From Allosalinactinospora lopnorensis (lineage in GTDB: Bacteria; Actinomycetota; Actinomycetes; Streptosporangiales; Streptosporangiaceae), in the NCBI RefSeq assembly GCF_000981225.1, contig NZ_LAJC01000067.1:1-33769 (forward strand): 33,769 bases of DNA, written 5' to 3'. The notes beneath the pieces are model-generated. The model worked only from the letters and a program-made list of their open reading frames with translations, was not told the DNA's origin and did no database searches. The stretch's first letter is position 1. Each line of letters begins with the position of its first letter. Positions 8,245 through 14,878 of the stretch are shown piece by piece. The translations under genes were made by a program, and so were the position numbers.

Positions 8245-8655
8245 ATGTCTCTGATCAAGAAGGCGGCGCTTTTCGGCGTCGCCGCGGCGACCGCCGTTGT
8301 GGGAACCTTCGCCACGGCCACCCCCGCGGCCGCGGCGGCGTACAACGGCGCCTGCGGCGACGGATACGGCGTCGTCAACCAGCGGACCATCAGCGGCAAG
8401 GGCACCGTCTACCTGACGTACAACTCCGGTAACGGCTACAACTGCGTCGTCACCATCCGCGACAATCCCGGCGCGTCGCTGCCCATGTTCGCCGGCATCG
8501 CCCGCGAGTCCGACTCCGCGTGGGCTGCCACGGACCAGGGTGACTACACCACCTACGCAGGTCCGGTGTACCGCCACGCGCCGGGCGAATGCGTCACGTG
8601 GGGCGGCGCGATCGACGGCGACTACAACGGCGGCAACAACACCAACTGCGGCTGA
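8245..8655 (+). CDS. SapA-like secreted protein, copy 1
   Basis: A 136-residue exported protein resembling spore-associated protein A of Streptomyces. The signal peptide is about residues 1-32 (SLIKKAAL, hydrophobic core, then ATPAAAA). The mature part has the family pattern YNGACGDGYGVVN, GTVYLTYNSGNGYNCVVTI, GDYTTYAGPVYRHAPGECV and a C-terminal NCG. Four cysteines in the mature part could form two disulfides. SapA coats spores, but its molecular role is not known. ATG 8245 was preferred over ATG 8233 because AGGA is directly against 8233 and because 8245 aligns with copy 2. Copy 2 follows after 70 nt. Confidence 0.82.
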   Translation: MSLIKKAALFGVAAATAVVGTFATATPAAAAAYNGACGDGYGVVNQRTISGKGTVYLTYNSGNGYNCVVTIRDNPGASLPMFAGIARESDSAWAATDQGDYTTYAGPVYRHAPGECVTWGGAIDGDYNGGNNTNCG

Positions 8656-8682
8656 CCCGCTCGGCAGCCCCCGACGACCAGG

Positions 8683-8700
8683 GCCCCGGCTTGGCGGGGC
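8683..8700 (+). terminator. weak hairpin between the two SapA-like genes
   Basis: GCCCCG and CGGGGC form a 6-bp stem with a 6-nt loop, 25 nt before copy 2. It may partly end transcription or stabilise the upstream mRNA, giving unequal expression of the two copies. It is too short to call a firm terminator. Confidence 0.3.
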
Positions 8701-8725
8701 ACGGCAGTACGACAGAGAGGACCGT

Positions 8726-9139
8726 ATGAATCCGCTCAAGAAGGCAGCCGTCGCGGTCGGCGTCGCCGCGACCGCGCTCGCCGGAACCGTCGCCACGGCG
8801 TCGCCCGCAGTTGCGGCGACCTACGCAGGCGAATGCGGCGGCGGGTACGGGGTGGTGAACTCCGCCCCGATCGGCAGCGTGGGGACGGTGTTCCTGACCT
8901 ACAACAGCTCCAACGGCTACAATTGCGTCGTCGCCAAACGGAACGCCGCCGGCTCCCCGGTGATCATCGAGGCGGGGCTGTCGATCCACCCGGCCGGAAA
9001 CCACTGGGACGTCTACGAGGGCGACTACTTCACCAGCTACGCCGGGCCGATCTACCTCCATGCCGCGGGCCAGTGCGTGGACTGGATGGGCCGAATCAGC
9101 GGTGTCGAGGGCGGCAAGCGCGGCACCAACTGCGGCTGA
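8726..9139 (+). CDS. SapA-like secreted protein, copy 2
   Basis: A paralogue of the preceding gene, 137 residues, with the same layout: signal peptide NPLKKAAV to about ASPAVAA, then YAGECGGGYGVVN, GTVFLTYNSSNGYNCVVAK, GDYFTSYAGPIYLHAAGQCV and a final NCG. The four mature-region cysteines are at the same places as in copy 1. The middle segment (VIIEAGLSIHPAGNHWDVYE) differs most. ATG 8726 follows GAGAGGA by 4 nt. Tandem placement shows local duplication, with divergence in the exposed middle part. No internal promoter is obvious, so it is probably read from the promoter of copy 1. Confidence 0.82.
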   Translation: MNPLKKAAVAVGVAATALAGTVATASPAVAATYAGECGGGYGVVNSAPIGSVGTVFLTYNSSNGYNCVVAKRNAAGSPVIIEAGLSIHPAGNHWDVYEGDYFTSYAGPIYLHAAGQCVDWMGRISGVEGGKRGTNCG

Positions 9140-9154
9140 CAGCGCACACCCCCA

Positions 9155-9184
9155 GCGTCCCGCGGGGCTCTGCCCGCGGGACGC
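9155..9184 (+). terminator. strong terminator after the SapA-like pair
   Basis: A perfect 12-bp stem (9155-9166 with 9173-9184) with a 6-nt loop lies 15 nt after the stop of copy 2. The following 9185-9424 stretch holds no gene that I can support, although the CCGGAAT motif recurs in it near 9310-9345. Confidence 0.8.
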
Positions 9185-9424
9185 TCCCGTGCGCGGCCGG
9201 TGGTACCGGAATCGACGCCGGCGGGCTCGGAAACGCAGCGGAAATCCCGAACCATCGAAACCAGCCGATGGCTGCGGATGGGGAAACCGGGATCGGCCGC
9301 GAAACACCGGAATCAACGTTCCGGAATGCCTGTGCTCATTTCGGAATACCGGTGCGGCCGCGCGAACAAGGGCGAAAGGTCCGAGGTGGCTTCGGACCCG
9401 GGGGTGGAATGGGGATCGGCCGTG

Positions 9425-9780
9425 TCAGTCCTTGTAAGCGCGCAGCGGGGTCTGCCCGTAGTTGCCGACCTCGACCGTCTGGCCGCCGAAGAACTTCGTC
9501 GTGCACTCGGTCTTCCCAGCGGACACGGGAACGTAGGTGCGGACCGGGAACGTCTTCGAGACGTGGGCGACGTAGCCCATGCCGCGCTGGTCGCCGCTGT
9601 TCTGGAAGCAGATTTCCGTCGGCAGGACCGAGTTGGTGGCGATCTGCCGGTGTCGCCCTCGTTGGGCAGGTCGATGGCCTCAGCGGCCTGCGCGGCGCCC
9701 GCACCGGTGAGCAGCATCATCCCCGCCAGCACGGTGGCGCCGGTAACGGAAAAAACGGCGCGCTGAACAGATCTCTTCAT
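9425..9780 (-). pseudogene. small secreted protein of unknown function, frameshifted
   Basis: The ATG at 9780 follows GGAAGGA by 8 nt and begins a clear signal peptide (KRSVQRAVFSVTGATVLAG, ending GAGAAQAA). The mature start AEAIDLPNEGDT is followed by a change of frame. The coherent continuation is IATNSVLPTEICFQNSGDQ, MGYVAHVSKTFPVRTYVPV, then CTTKFFGGQTVEVGNYGQT and PLRAYKD. Adding one base near 9646-9650 restores a 118-residue protein with two mature-region cysteines. I do not recognise a family. It lies among other small exported proteins, which suggests a cell-surface role (inference). Confidence 0.65.
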
Positions 9781-10193
9781 CAAATAATTCCTTCCCGAAA
9801 CAGGCCGGGAGTTCTTTTTTCCCGACCGGACAAGAAGATATCGCACGGAACGGGGACGCCATGCGCGGAAGGGTGCCAAATCCGGCGTGGCGCTCCCCAT
9901 GCCGAGGGTGTGAACGACGTTTCCCCGCACTTTCAGGTGTCTCCCGCGAGCCGCGCACCTTAAACGGATACTTCACCACCGGGTTGGATTGGTGTTCGGA
10001 TGGTTCCCTTGCCAGCCCCGGCGCCGATCCTGTTGAAATTATTCCTTAAATAGAAGTGAAGGAACGGTTTTCCCGAGACCGGTGAGGGGTGCGTCCCGGA
10101 TCTTCCCCGGGGCGGTTGCCTTCTCCGTTGAGCCGTGGAACTATGCCGAAGAATCTCGCTACATAGAGTAGTGGAATGTGTGTAAGGAGTAAT
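9781..10193. other. 413-nt divergent intergenic region
   Basis: It lies between two divergent secreted-protein genes and is AT-rich at both ends. ATTCCTT occurs close to both ends (about 9786-9792 and 10040-10046). The ribosome binding sites for both flanking genes are clear (GGAAGGA on the minus strand, AAGGAG at 10184-10189). No gene is supported inside it. Confidence 0.45.
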
Positions 10194-10775
10194 ATGTCGC
10201 GTTTTTTCGCCCGCTCGGCGGGCCTGGGGCTGCCCGGGATGGCGATCGCCGGCGCGTTCGTGATCGCGTGGGCCGGACCCGCGGCTGCGGTTCCGATGGC
10301 CGACGCGGACCCCGCCTCGCGCGCCGACAACCGCTACTGCGCGGTCCTCGTCGGCAAGGACGCTGATCCGGATGCCCCCTCCTCGGCGCTCGCCGCCGCG
10401 TGCTCCGACACCTCCCGCGACGATGCGCGGACCAAGATGAGGCAGGCCGCCGAACGGACGGCTCCCCGGGCGGAAGCCGCGTCCAGCGACCTGCTGATGA
10501 CCTGGTTCGACGACGCGCACTACAACGGAAGCTCAACGGACATCTACGGCGACTCCGGCCCCTGCGACAGCGCCGGCTACGAGATCCAGCTCTCGACGAC
10601 CTGGCCCTGGTCCTGGGGAAACACGATCAGCTCGGCCGCGGGAACAGAGACCTGCGATACCGCCGACTTCATCTCGCAAAGCGGCACCTACGCGAGGACG
10701 TTCAATCTTCCCGTCCCCTACATCGGGAACACCCTGAACGACAACGTCAGGACCATCCGGGTCTGGAACGACTAG
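10194..10775 (+). CDS. secreted protein with a beta/gamma-crystallin-like C-terminal region
   Basis: The ATG at 10194 is preceded by AAGGAG with 4-nt spacing. The protein is 193 residues, with a signal peptide to about residue 32 (AWAGPAAA). The mature part begins with a Cys pair region (NRYCAVLVGKDAD, AAACSDTSRDDARTKMRQ). The second half reads LLMTWFDDAHYNGSSTDIYG, WSWGNTISSAAGTETC, then PVPYIGNTLNDNVRTIRVW. The repeated 'aromatic-x-Asn-Gly ... Gly-Asn-x-(I/V)-x-S/T' pattern resembles beta/gamma-crystallin-like or peptidase-inhibitor-I36-like secreted domains. This assignment is tentative. Four cysteines in the mature part suggest two disulfides. Confidence 0.7.
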   Translation: MSRFFARSAGLGLPGMAIAGAFVIAWAGPAAAVPMADADPASRADNRYCAVLVGKDADPDAPSSALAAACSDTSRDDARTKMRQAAERTAPRAEAASSDLLMTWFDDAHYNGSSTDIYGDSGPCDSAGYEIQLSTTWPWSWGNTISSAAGTETCDTADFISQSGTYARTFNLPVPYIGNTLNDNVRTIRVWND

Positions 10776-10910
10776 TAGTGCCTGGTTGACCCACGCTCGG
10801 CGGGTGCGGCTGCGCAGCCGGTGCGGCAGGCATGGTGCGCACCGGTCCGGCGCAGCGGCACCCGGAAGAGCGCCGAGAGCGCCGGGTTCCGGGGCCGGCT
10901 CGTCGTGGTA

Positions 10911-11000
10911 CTGCCCATGTCCGCTGGTATCGCATACCAGGCCGATCCCGCCTGGGCCGCCACGGACGAAGGAAACCACATCACCTATGCCGGTCCGGTG
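10911..11000 (+). pseudogene. fragment of a third SapA-like gene
   Basis: Thirty codons read LPMSAGIAYQADPAWAATD then EGNHITYAGPV, aligning with LPMFAGIARESDSAWAATD and QGDYTTYAGPV of SapA-like copy 1. The signal peptide, the N-terminal half with its cysteines, and everything after AGPV (including the last cysteines and NCG) are missing. The frame stops soon afterwards at 11015. This is a decayed remnant of a third copy, about 2.3 kb from the intact pair. Confidence 0.7.
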
Positions 11001-11017
11001 CGCGGCCAGAGATGACG

Positions 11018-11548
11018 CTATCCGACCGTATCCCCTACCGGTTCCCAATCGGGGGGTAGCCATATACGCATGCCCAATCGAGCGAACGTGGCGGGGGCAT
11101 CGCGGATGGATTCCCAGTTCCGCCTGGTCAACTGGAGGGTCTCGTATTGCCGCGGATGGCGCTTGCCAAGGCGTGCGCAGATGTCACTGAGGTCCTCCGG
11201 AAAGGCCAATGCCCCGACGACGCGCAGATCCTCGAAGAGGACGAGCATGTACCAGTGCACATCGGCGATGCGGTCTACCGTGTGCTCATTGACCCAGGCT
11301 CCCCGATCGCGCTGCGGGTTGGCGAGGTACCGGACCTGTACACGTCCACCGTCGTGTTGTTCGATATCCCAGCCTTTTTGTACGCGGTTCGGTGCCAGCG
11401 TTCCGCTGGTCAGTCCAGCGGCGAACTGCTCGGCGAACTCGGCCAGCGGGTCCCGCTGTGACTCCGCGAGACCGCAAGTACGTAGGAGGCGCTGTCGGGC
11501 TGATCGGTAAAGGGCCAACTCGGCGAGCAGACCATCAACTTGGTTCAT
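11018..11548 (-). CDS. hypothetical protein with a nuclease-fold-like core
   Basis: A 176-residue soluble protein. The central part reads EFAEQFAAGLTSGTLAPNRV, then QKGWDIEQHDGGRVQVRYL. This recalls actinobacterial proteins with a PD-(D/E)XK-like core, in which an N-terminal helix Glu is followed by KG(W/Y)D and then D-x9-Q-x-K. Here Asp61 and Gln71 are present, but the final Lys is Arg73, so activity may be reduced or absent. The C-terminal half (VHWYMLVLFEDLRVVGALAF and QLTRRNWESI) is unassigned. It starts with ATG 11548 and is divergent from the next gene. Family assignment is tentative; that it is a real gene is likely. Confidence 0.65.
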   Translation of the reverse strand: MNQVDGLLAELALYRSARQRLLRTCGLAESQRDPLAEFAEQFAAGLTSGTLAPNRVQKGWDIEQHDGGRVQVRYLANPQRDRGAWVNEHTVDRIADVHWYMLVLFEDLRVVGALAFPEDLSDICARLGKRHPRQYETLQLTRRNWESIRDAPATFARLGMRIWLPPDWEPVGDTVG

Positions 11549-11552
11549 ACGG

Positions 11553-11562
11553 GGAGCGCTCC
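11553..11562. promoter_or_regulatory. palindrome between divergent genes
   Basis: GGAGCGCTCC is a perfect 10-bp palindrome in the 33-nt gap between the divergent starts at 11548 and 11582. It could be a shared operator, or it may simply include the ribosome binding site of the minus-strand gene (GGAG, 10 nt before its ATG). Confidence 0.3.
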
Positions 11563-11581
11563 AAAGACCGAGGGGCGGGCG

Positions 11582-12070
11582 TTGGCGGCCCTCGGCGGAG
11601 CCCTGCCCAGCCTGCTCAGACTCTCATCGCAGATAGTGAGCTGGGAGGTAGCCCGGGCCGGACACCTCGGCAGGAAGGGCGCCCCCAAGAGACGTCCACA
11701 CCTGCGCGACCACTGCGACGTGTTCCCGGTCCTTGTCGGTGGCGCCTTCCACGGTGGGCTGGGGGCTCTCGCCGGGTATGTTCTCACCGTGACCGAACAG
11801 ATCACGACGCCCCTCATCGCGTTTGTCGTGGGAGTTTCCGCGCGGTCCATCCTCCGGCAGATAGCGAACGTGAAGGTGCACCTCTTCGACACCGCGCCGG
11901 AAAACGCGGGAGAGACGGAAGCGAAAGAGAGCCGGACCGCAGAGGCCGAACGTCGGGAACCCCGTTCCATCAAGACGCGAAGCGGCCCCGAACCGTCTGC
12001 GAACCTCGAAAGGACAGTGGAGAGCCACTCGGTAGCAGTCGAGGGGGAAGAGATTGAACCCGGTCGCTAA
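11582..12070 (+). CDS. small membrane protein of unknown function
   Basis: About 162 residues from a TTG at 11582 with GAGGGG 6 nt upstream. The start is uncertain: the frame is open to 11540, but that would overlap the divergent gene. The segments are LPSLLRLSSQIVSWEVARAG, a basic stretch (RKGAPKRRPHLRDH), a hydrophobic region DVFPVLVGGAFHGGLGALAG, and a second hydrophobic region ITTPLIAFVVGVSARSIL. The C-terminal tail is charged and rich in Glu and Arg. Two membrane helices with a charged tail are likely. I do not recognise a family. Its end overlaps the start of the DL-repeat gene, so the two are probably one operon. Confidence 0.55.
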   Translation: MAALGGALPSLLRLSSQIVSWEVARAGHLGRKGAPKRRPHLRDHCDVFPVLVGGAFHGGLGALAGYVLTVTEQITTPLIAFVVGVSARSILRQIANVKVHLFDTAPENAGETEAKESRTAEAERREPRSIKTRSGPEPSANLERTVESHSVAVEGEEIEPGR

Positions 12071-12971
12071 GCGGATCCTGGCGGAGATATTCGGGGTTCC
12101 CGCCCCTGTTCCCAGTAGAGAGCACTCCCTGGCGCAGCGGATCCGAGCGGAGATTTTGGGAACCTCGCTGCCCGCCCCGAAATCCCCCATTCTTGTCTCC
12201 GCGCCCGATGAGCCCCTGGTCGGCGAGCAAGCTTTCCGAGCGGAGAGACCTCAGGCGGAACGGCAGAAGGAAGGAGAGGAGGGACGGCTGGCAGAGTCCG
12301 CGATCGCCGCTTTGGAGGGGGTCCTGGCCCGCCTGAAGGCCACCGACAGCCCTACTCGTCTTACACTGCGGCCTTACGTAGAGGGGGGTGCTTTGCTTTC
12401 CGGATCTGCTCGCGATCTTGTCAGCGCCCTTGATCGCACCCTTGAGCTTGACCGTGATCTTGTCGGTTCCCTTCACTTTGACCGGGATCTTGTTCGCGAT
12501 CTAGCCAGCGATCTTGTCCGAGCCCGCGCCTTGGCCAGCGACCTTGCCCGAGACCTCGACCGTGCCTGCGTTCTTGCTCGTGATCACGACTACAAAATCG
12601 CCATCAAAGCCACCGAGGCAATCCAGGATTCTCATAATCTCAACGAGGCATTGGGACAGGTTCACCGCCTAACCGCTGCCCTTGAGGCCCTTGCCGAGTT
12701 CTCTGGAATGGAGAGTCACCTTCGGGCCACCGAGAAAGCTTCCCGGATTCTCGATGAGATGGAAGAGGCGTGCAGTGTTTTCTATGACACTGACCTTGGC
12801 GGGGCGGACTTGACCGGTGTCGACCTTGAGGGTGTGCGGTGGAGTGCGGGAACCCGCTGGCCTTCGGAGTATGAGGAAGAGATCCGTCGGGACTCGCACA
12901 TGATCGCCCCGGGAATGTACGAGATCCGCCGGGGCCGCAGAATCGAATCGCCCTCGGGCCTCAACGTCTAA
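12054..12971 (+). CDS. DL-repeat protein with a C-terminal pentapeptide-like motif
   Basis: A 305-residue soluble protein starting at TTG 12054, with GGGGAAG just upstream. It overlaps the preceding gene by 17 nt. The N-terminus has a repeated segment: RILAEIFGVPAPVP (8-20) and RIRAEILGTSLPAP (29-42). Residues 117-178 are dense in D-L and R-D-L units (SARDLVSALDRTLELDRDL, FDRDLVRDLASDLVRA), predicting a long amphipathic helix. Near the C-terminus, DLGGADLTGVDLEGVRWS and TRWP resemble a short pentapeptide repeat with a VRWS/TRWP cap, followed by APGMYEIRRG. That C-terminal motif occurs in actinobacterial proteins of unclear role (from memory). Function unknown; scaffold or sensor is a guess. 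Its codons are less GC-rich than its neighbours'. Confidence 0.7.
   Translation: MNPVAKRILAEIFGVPAPVPSREHSLAQRIRAEILGTSLPAPKSPILVSAPDEPLVGEQAFRAERPQAERQKEGEEGRLAESAIAALEGVLARLKATDSPTRLTLRPYVEGGALLSGSARDLVSALDRTLELDRDLVGSLHFDRDLVRDLASDLVRARALASDLARDLDRACVLARDHDYKIAIKATEAIQDSHNLNEALGQVHRLTAALEALAEFSGMESHLRATEKASRILDEMEEACSVFYDTDLGGADLTGVDLEGVRWSAGTRWPSEYEEEIRRDSHMIAPGMYEIRRGRRIESPSGLNV
12414..12516 (+). repeat. GATCTTG repeats inside the DL-repeat gene
   Basis: GATCTTG recurs exactly at 12414-12420, 12456-12462, 12486-12492 and 12510-12516, with GATCTAG at 12498-12504. Each copy encodes the Asp-Leu unit with the rare codon pair GAT-CTT, so the DNA itself is repetitive and not only the protein. 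The same heptamer opens the terminator at 12981. Confidence 0.6.
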
Positions 12972-12980
12972 GAATACGCT

Positions 12981-13035
12981 GATCTTGAGAAATCGTCCCT
13001 TCGAATCCGAACGAAGGAACGATTTTCTCAAGATC
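12981..13035. terminator. bidirectional terminator hairpin
   Basis: A near-perfect stem of about 23 bp (12981-13003 with 13012-13035) has one mismatch and one extra T, and an 8-nt loop. It lies between two convergent genes. The arms contain short A and T runs (GAGAAATCG / CGATTTTCTC), unusual for this window, and suit termination in both directions. Confidence 0.75.
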
Positions 13036-13050
13036 GACAGAGGGTGGCGG

Positions 13051-13506
13051 CTATACCGCGCCGAGGGGTTCGGCGCGGTGGGGGAGGGGCTGCTGTTCGG
13101 GTAGCCACTGCAGGAGGAAGAAGGTGCCCTCTTCCAGCGGGGTGAGGGTGCCCCATGTGGTGGCCAGGGCGCCCACCAGGTGCAGGCCGCGCCCGGATTC
13201 GGTCCACGGGGCGGCCGCCACCAGGCGGGGTACCGATGACAGCCGCCGGGGTAGCCGGGTGCGGATCTCGCCGCGCACGCCCTGGGTGTCGACCTGGACG
13301 CGGAGGTGGAAGGTGCGACCCGGGTCGCCGCTGCGGGTGTGCACGATGGCGTTGGTGCACAGCTCGGAGGCGATCACCTCGGCCTTCTCCACCACCTCAG
13401 CGGGCACTGTGACGGCGGGGGCGATGCGCAACGCCCCGGCCACGAACCGCCGCGCGGCCGAGACGTTCTCCAGGACGCCCGGAAAGGACGTGAAGCACAC
13501 GCTCAC
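13051..13506 (-). CDS. RsbW-like ATP-binding (GHKL) regulatory protein
   Basis: A 151-residue HATPase_c protein of the anti-sigma-factor kinase type. The N-box is in SELCTNAIVHTRSGDPG (Glu48, Asn52) and the G-box in ESGRGLHLVGALATTWG (103-119). The loop where these kinases normally have an Asp-x-Gly ATP contact reads GEIRTRLPRRL and lacks that Asp, so ATP binding may be weak. GTG 13506 is chosen because conserved sequence starts there and a G-run lies 7 nt upstream. The frame stays open to 13629, but that extension is proline-rich and non-conserved. Such genes sit beside WhiJ/DUF397 genes in Streptomyces development loci, as here. Confidence 0.82.
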   Translation of the reverse strand: MSVCFTSFPGVLENVSAARRFVAGALRIAPAVTVPAEVVEKAEVIASELCTNAIVHTRSGDPGRTFHLRVQVDTQGVRGEIRTRLPRRLSSVPRLVAAAPWTESGRGLHLVGALATTWGTLTPLEEGTFFLLQWLPEQQPLPHRAEPLGAV

Positions 13507-13654
13507 CGGGACACCCCCGATACGGGCCGCAGCACATAGGGGCGGACCCGGGAGGGGCGCGGGCCGAGGGGGATGGGGCTTCGAGGGTTCCATATGGGGC
13601 GGGCAGTAGCCTGATCCATGAGTCACCACCTGGTTCCGTCAGGTCGGGGGCTAA

Positions 13655-13690
13655 GGCCCTGATGCGGTGTTGTGAGCACCGGTCAGGGCC
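13655..13690. other. strong hairpin between divergent regulatory genes
   Basis: GGCCCTGA (13655-13662) pairs with TCAGGGCC (13683-13690), and inside it CGGTG (13665-13669) pairs with CACCG (13677-13681), leaving a 7-nt loop. It lies upstream of both flanking genes, so it is not their terminator. It may be a regulatory site or the end of a short untranslated RNA. No function can be assigned from the sequence. Confidence 0.4.
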
Positions 13691-13702
13691 GCTTGCATTA
13701 GA

Positions 13703-13843
13703 GCTCTACAGCGAATACAGCCATCCTGTAGATGAGCTAACACGCTCTCACTAAGAGAAATCATCTTCCAGTGACTCCACTGCCTTGGGGATTTCGGTCA
13801 AAGCCAGTAGCCAAATCGGTTAGTTTGTGTTGAACTGTAGAGC
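13703..13843. promoter_or_regulatory. CTGTAG boxes upstream of the WhiJ-like gene
   Basis: GCTCTACAG (13703-13711) is the exact reverse complement of CTGTAGAGC (13835-13843), which directly abuts the WhiJ-like ATG. A third half-site, CTGTAGATGAGC (13726-13737), faces the first across 14 nt. Three related half-sites in one promoter region suggest an operator, perhaps for the WhiJ-like protein itself (inference). Confidence 0.45.
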
Positions 13844-14659
13844 ATGGTGGACAAGGTGCACCCAACATGGACTCGGTTTGGTGCCGAAGTCCGAAGATTT
13901 CGGCAGCTAGCAGGGCTGTCGCAGGCCCAGCTAGCCAAGAGCGGTAACGTCTCCCCCTCGATGTTCAGCGCTATCGAGCGCGGAACGCGCATCCCTAAAA
14001 GGGATTTCGCGGAAGCCCTCGATGCCGCTCACAACACAGGCGGATCGTTCACCCGGCTTTGGGTCAATCTCACGAACCAGGAGGAGGTCCCCGACTGGTT
14101 CGCCAACATTCTCGTTCTTGAACGAGCAGCGACAGAGATTCGCGAGTACCAGACGGTGCTCATCCCTGGCCTGCTTCAGACCGAGGGGTACGCGCGGTCG
14201 GTCCTTCGGGAAGGACGCCCCTGGGCTGGCAAGGACGAAGTGCAGCGACTCGTGGAGACCCGGGTAAAACGGGGCGAAGTGGTCATGAAACCCGACCGAC
14301 CACTACTGTGGTTCGTGGCGGACGAGATCGTCATTCGCCGCAGAATCGGATCACCTGAGGTCATGCGAGGACAACTGCAGCACATAGTGGACCTGCTCGA
14401 CGAAGAGCTGATCAGGTTCCAGGTGATCCCTCAGGACGCTTGGGTGCCTCACCCCGGCCTGTCCGGACCGTTTCGCATCATGGCATTCTCTGACCGCCCC
14501 TCAATGGCTCATGCGGAGCACATGATGGGGGAGGTCGTCATCGATGCCCCCGAAGACGTCCAGCGGTGCAACATCATCTTTGGTGCGTTGCAGGCAGAGG
14601 CTCTGTCTCGGCGTGACTCGCTCAAGATCCTTCGCGAAGTGATGGGAGAACTCTCATGA
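13844..14659 (+). CDS. WhiJ-like XRE-family regulator with DUF5753
   Basis: A 271-residue DNA-binding regulator. An N-terminal helix-turn-helix (LSQAQLAKSGNVSPSMFSAI, then ERGTRIP, about residues 25-52) is followed by the DUF5753 sensor-like domain (about 85-265), with the characteristic LERAATEIREYQTVLIPGLL, QTEGYARSVL and VIPQDAWVPHPGLSGPF segments. In Streptomyces, WhiJ-type proteins act with a small DUF397 partner to control developmental genes. The ATG is placed at 13844. No Shine-Dalgarno is evident, so the mRNA may be leaderless; a CTGTAGAGC box lies immediately upstream. The stop overlaps the DUF397 start (ATGA). Confidence 0.9.
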   Translation: MVDKVHPTWTRFGAEVRRFRQLAGLSQAQLAKSGNVSPSMFSAIERGTRIPKRDFAEALDAAHNTGGSFTRLWVNLTNQEEVPDWFANILVLERAATEIREYQTVLIPGLLQTEGYARSVLREGRPWAGKDEVQRLVETRVKRGEVVMKPDRPLLWFVADEIVIRRRIGSPEVMRGQLQHIVDLLDEELIRFQVIPQDAWVPHPGLSGPFRIMAFSDRPSMAHAEHMMGEVVIDAPEDVQRCNIIFGALQAEALSRRDSLKILREVMGELS

Positions 14660-14844
14660 CTGAGAGCCTTGACTGGCACAAGTCCAGCTACAGCGGCGGC
14701 AACGCCGGGGCCTGCGTCGAGATCGCCGAGACTTTGCGCTCGGTGCTGGTGCGGGACACGCAGAACCGGGAGTCGGGGCACTTGGGCTTCGGGGTGTCGG
14801 CGTGGGCGGCGTTTCTGGCTGATGTGAAGGCCGACTGTCTGTAG
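14656..14844 (+). CDS. DUF397 small protein, WhiJ partner
   Basis: A 62-residue protein with the standard DUF397 pattern: LDWHKSSYSGGNAGACVEIA, then VLVRDTQNRESGHLGF and a final WAAFLADVK. DUF397 proteins related to BldB bind or modulate their XRE/DUF5753 partner (family knowledge). The ATG overlaps the upstream stop, so both are translated from one mRNA. Length and motif order are normal. Confidence 0.92.
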   Translation: MTESLDWHKSSYSGGNAGACVEIAETLRSVLVRDTQNRESGHLGFGVSAWAAFLADVKADCL

Positions 14845-14878
14845 CGGCTCCGGGGCTCGCCGTATCCAGACCGCCCCC

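Noticed and set aside
12414-12516. CRISPR-like or phage repeat array
   Set aside because: The repeats are seven bases, irregularly spaced, and in frame with the Asp-Leu codons of a coding gene.
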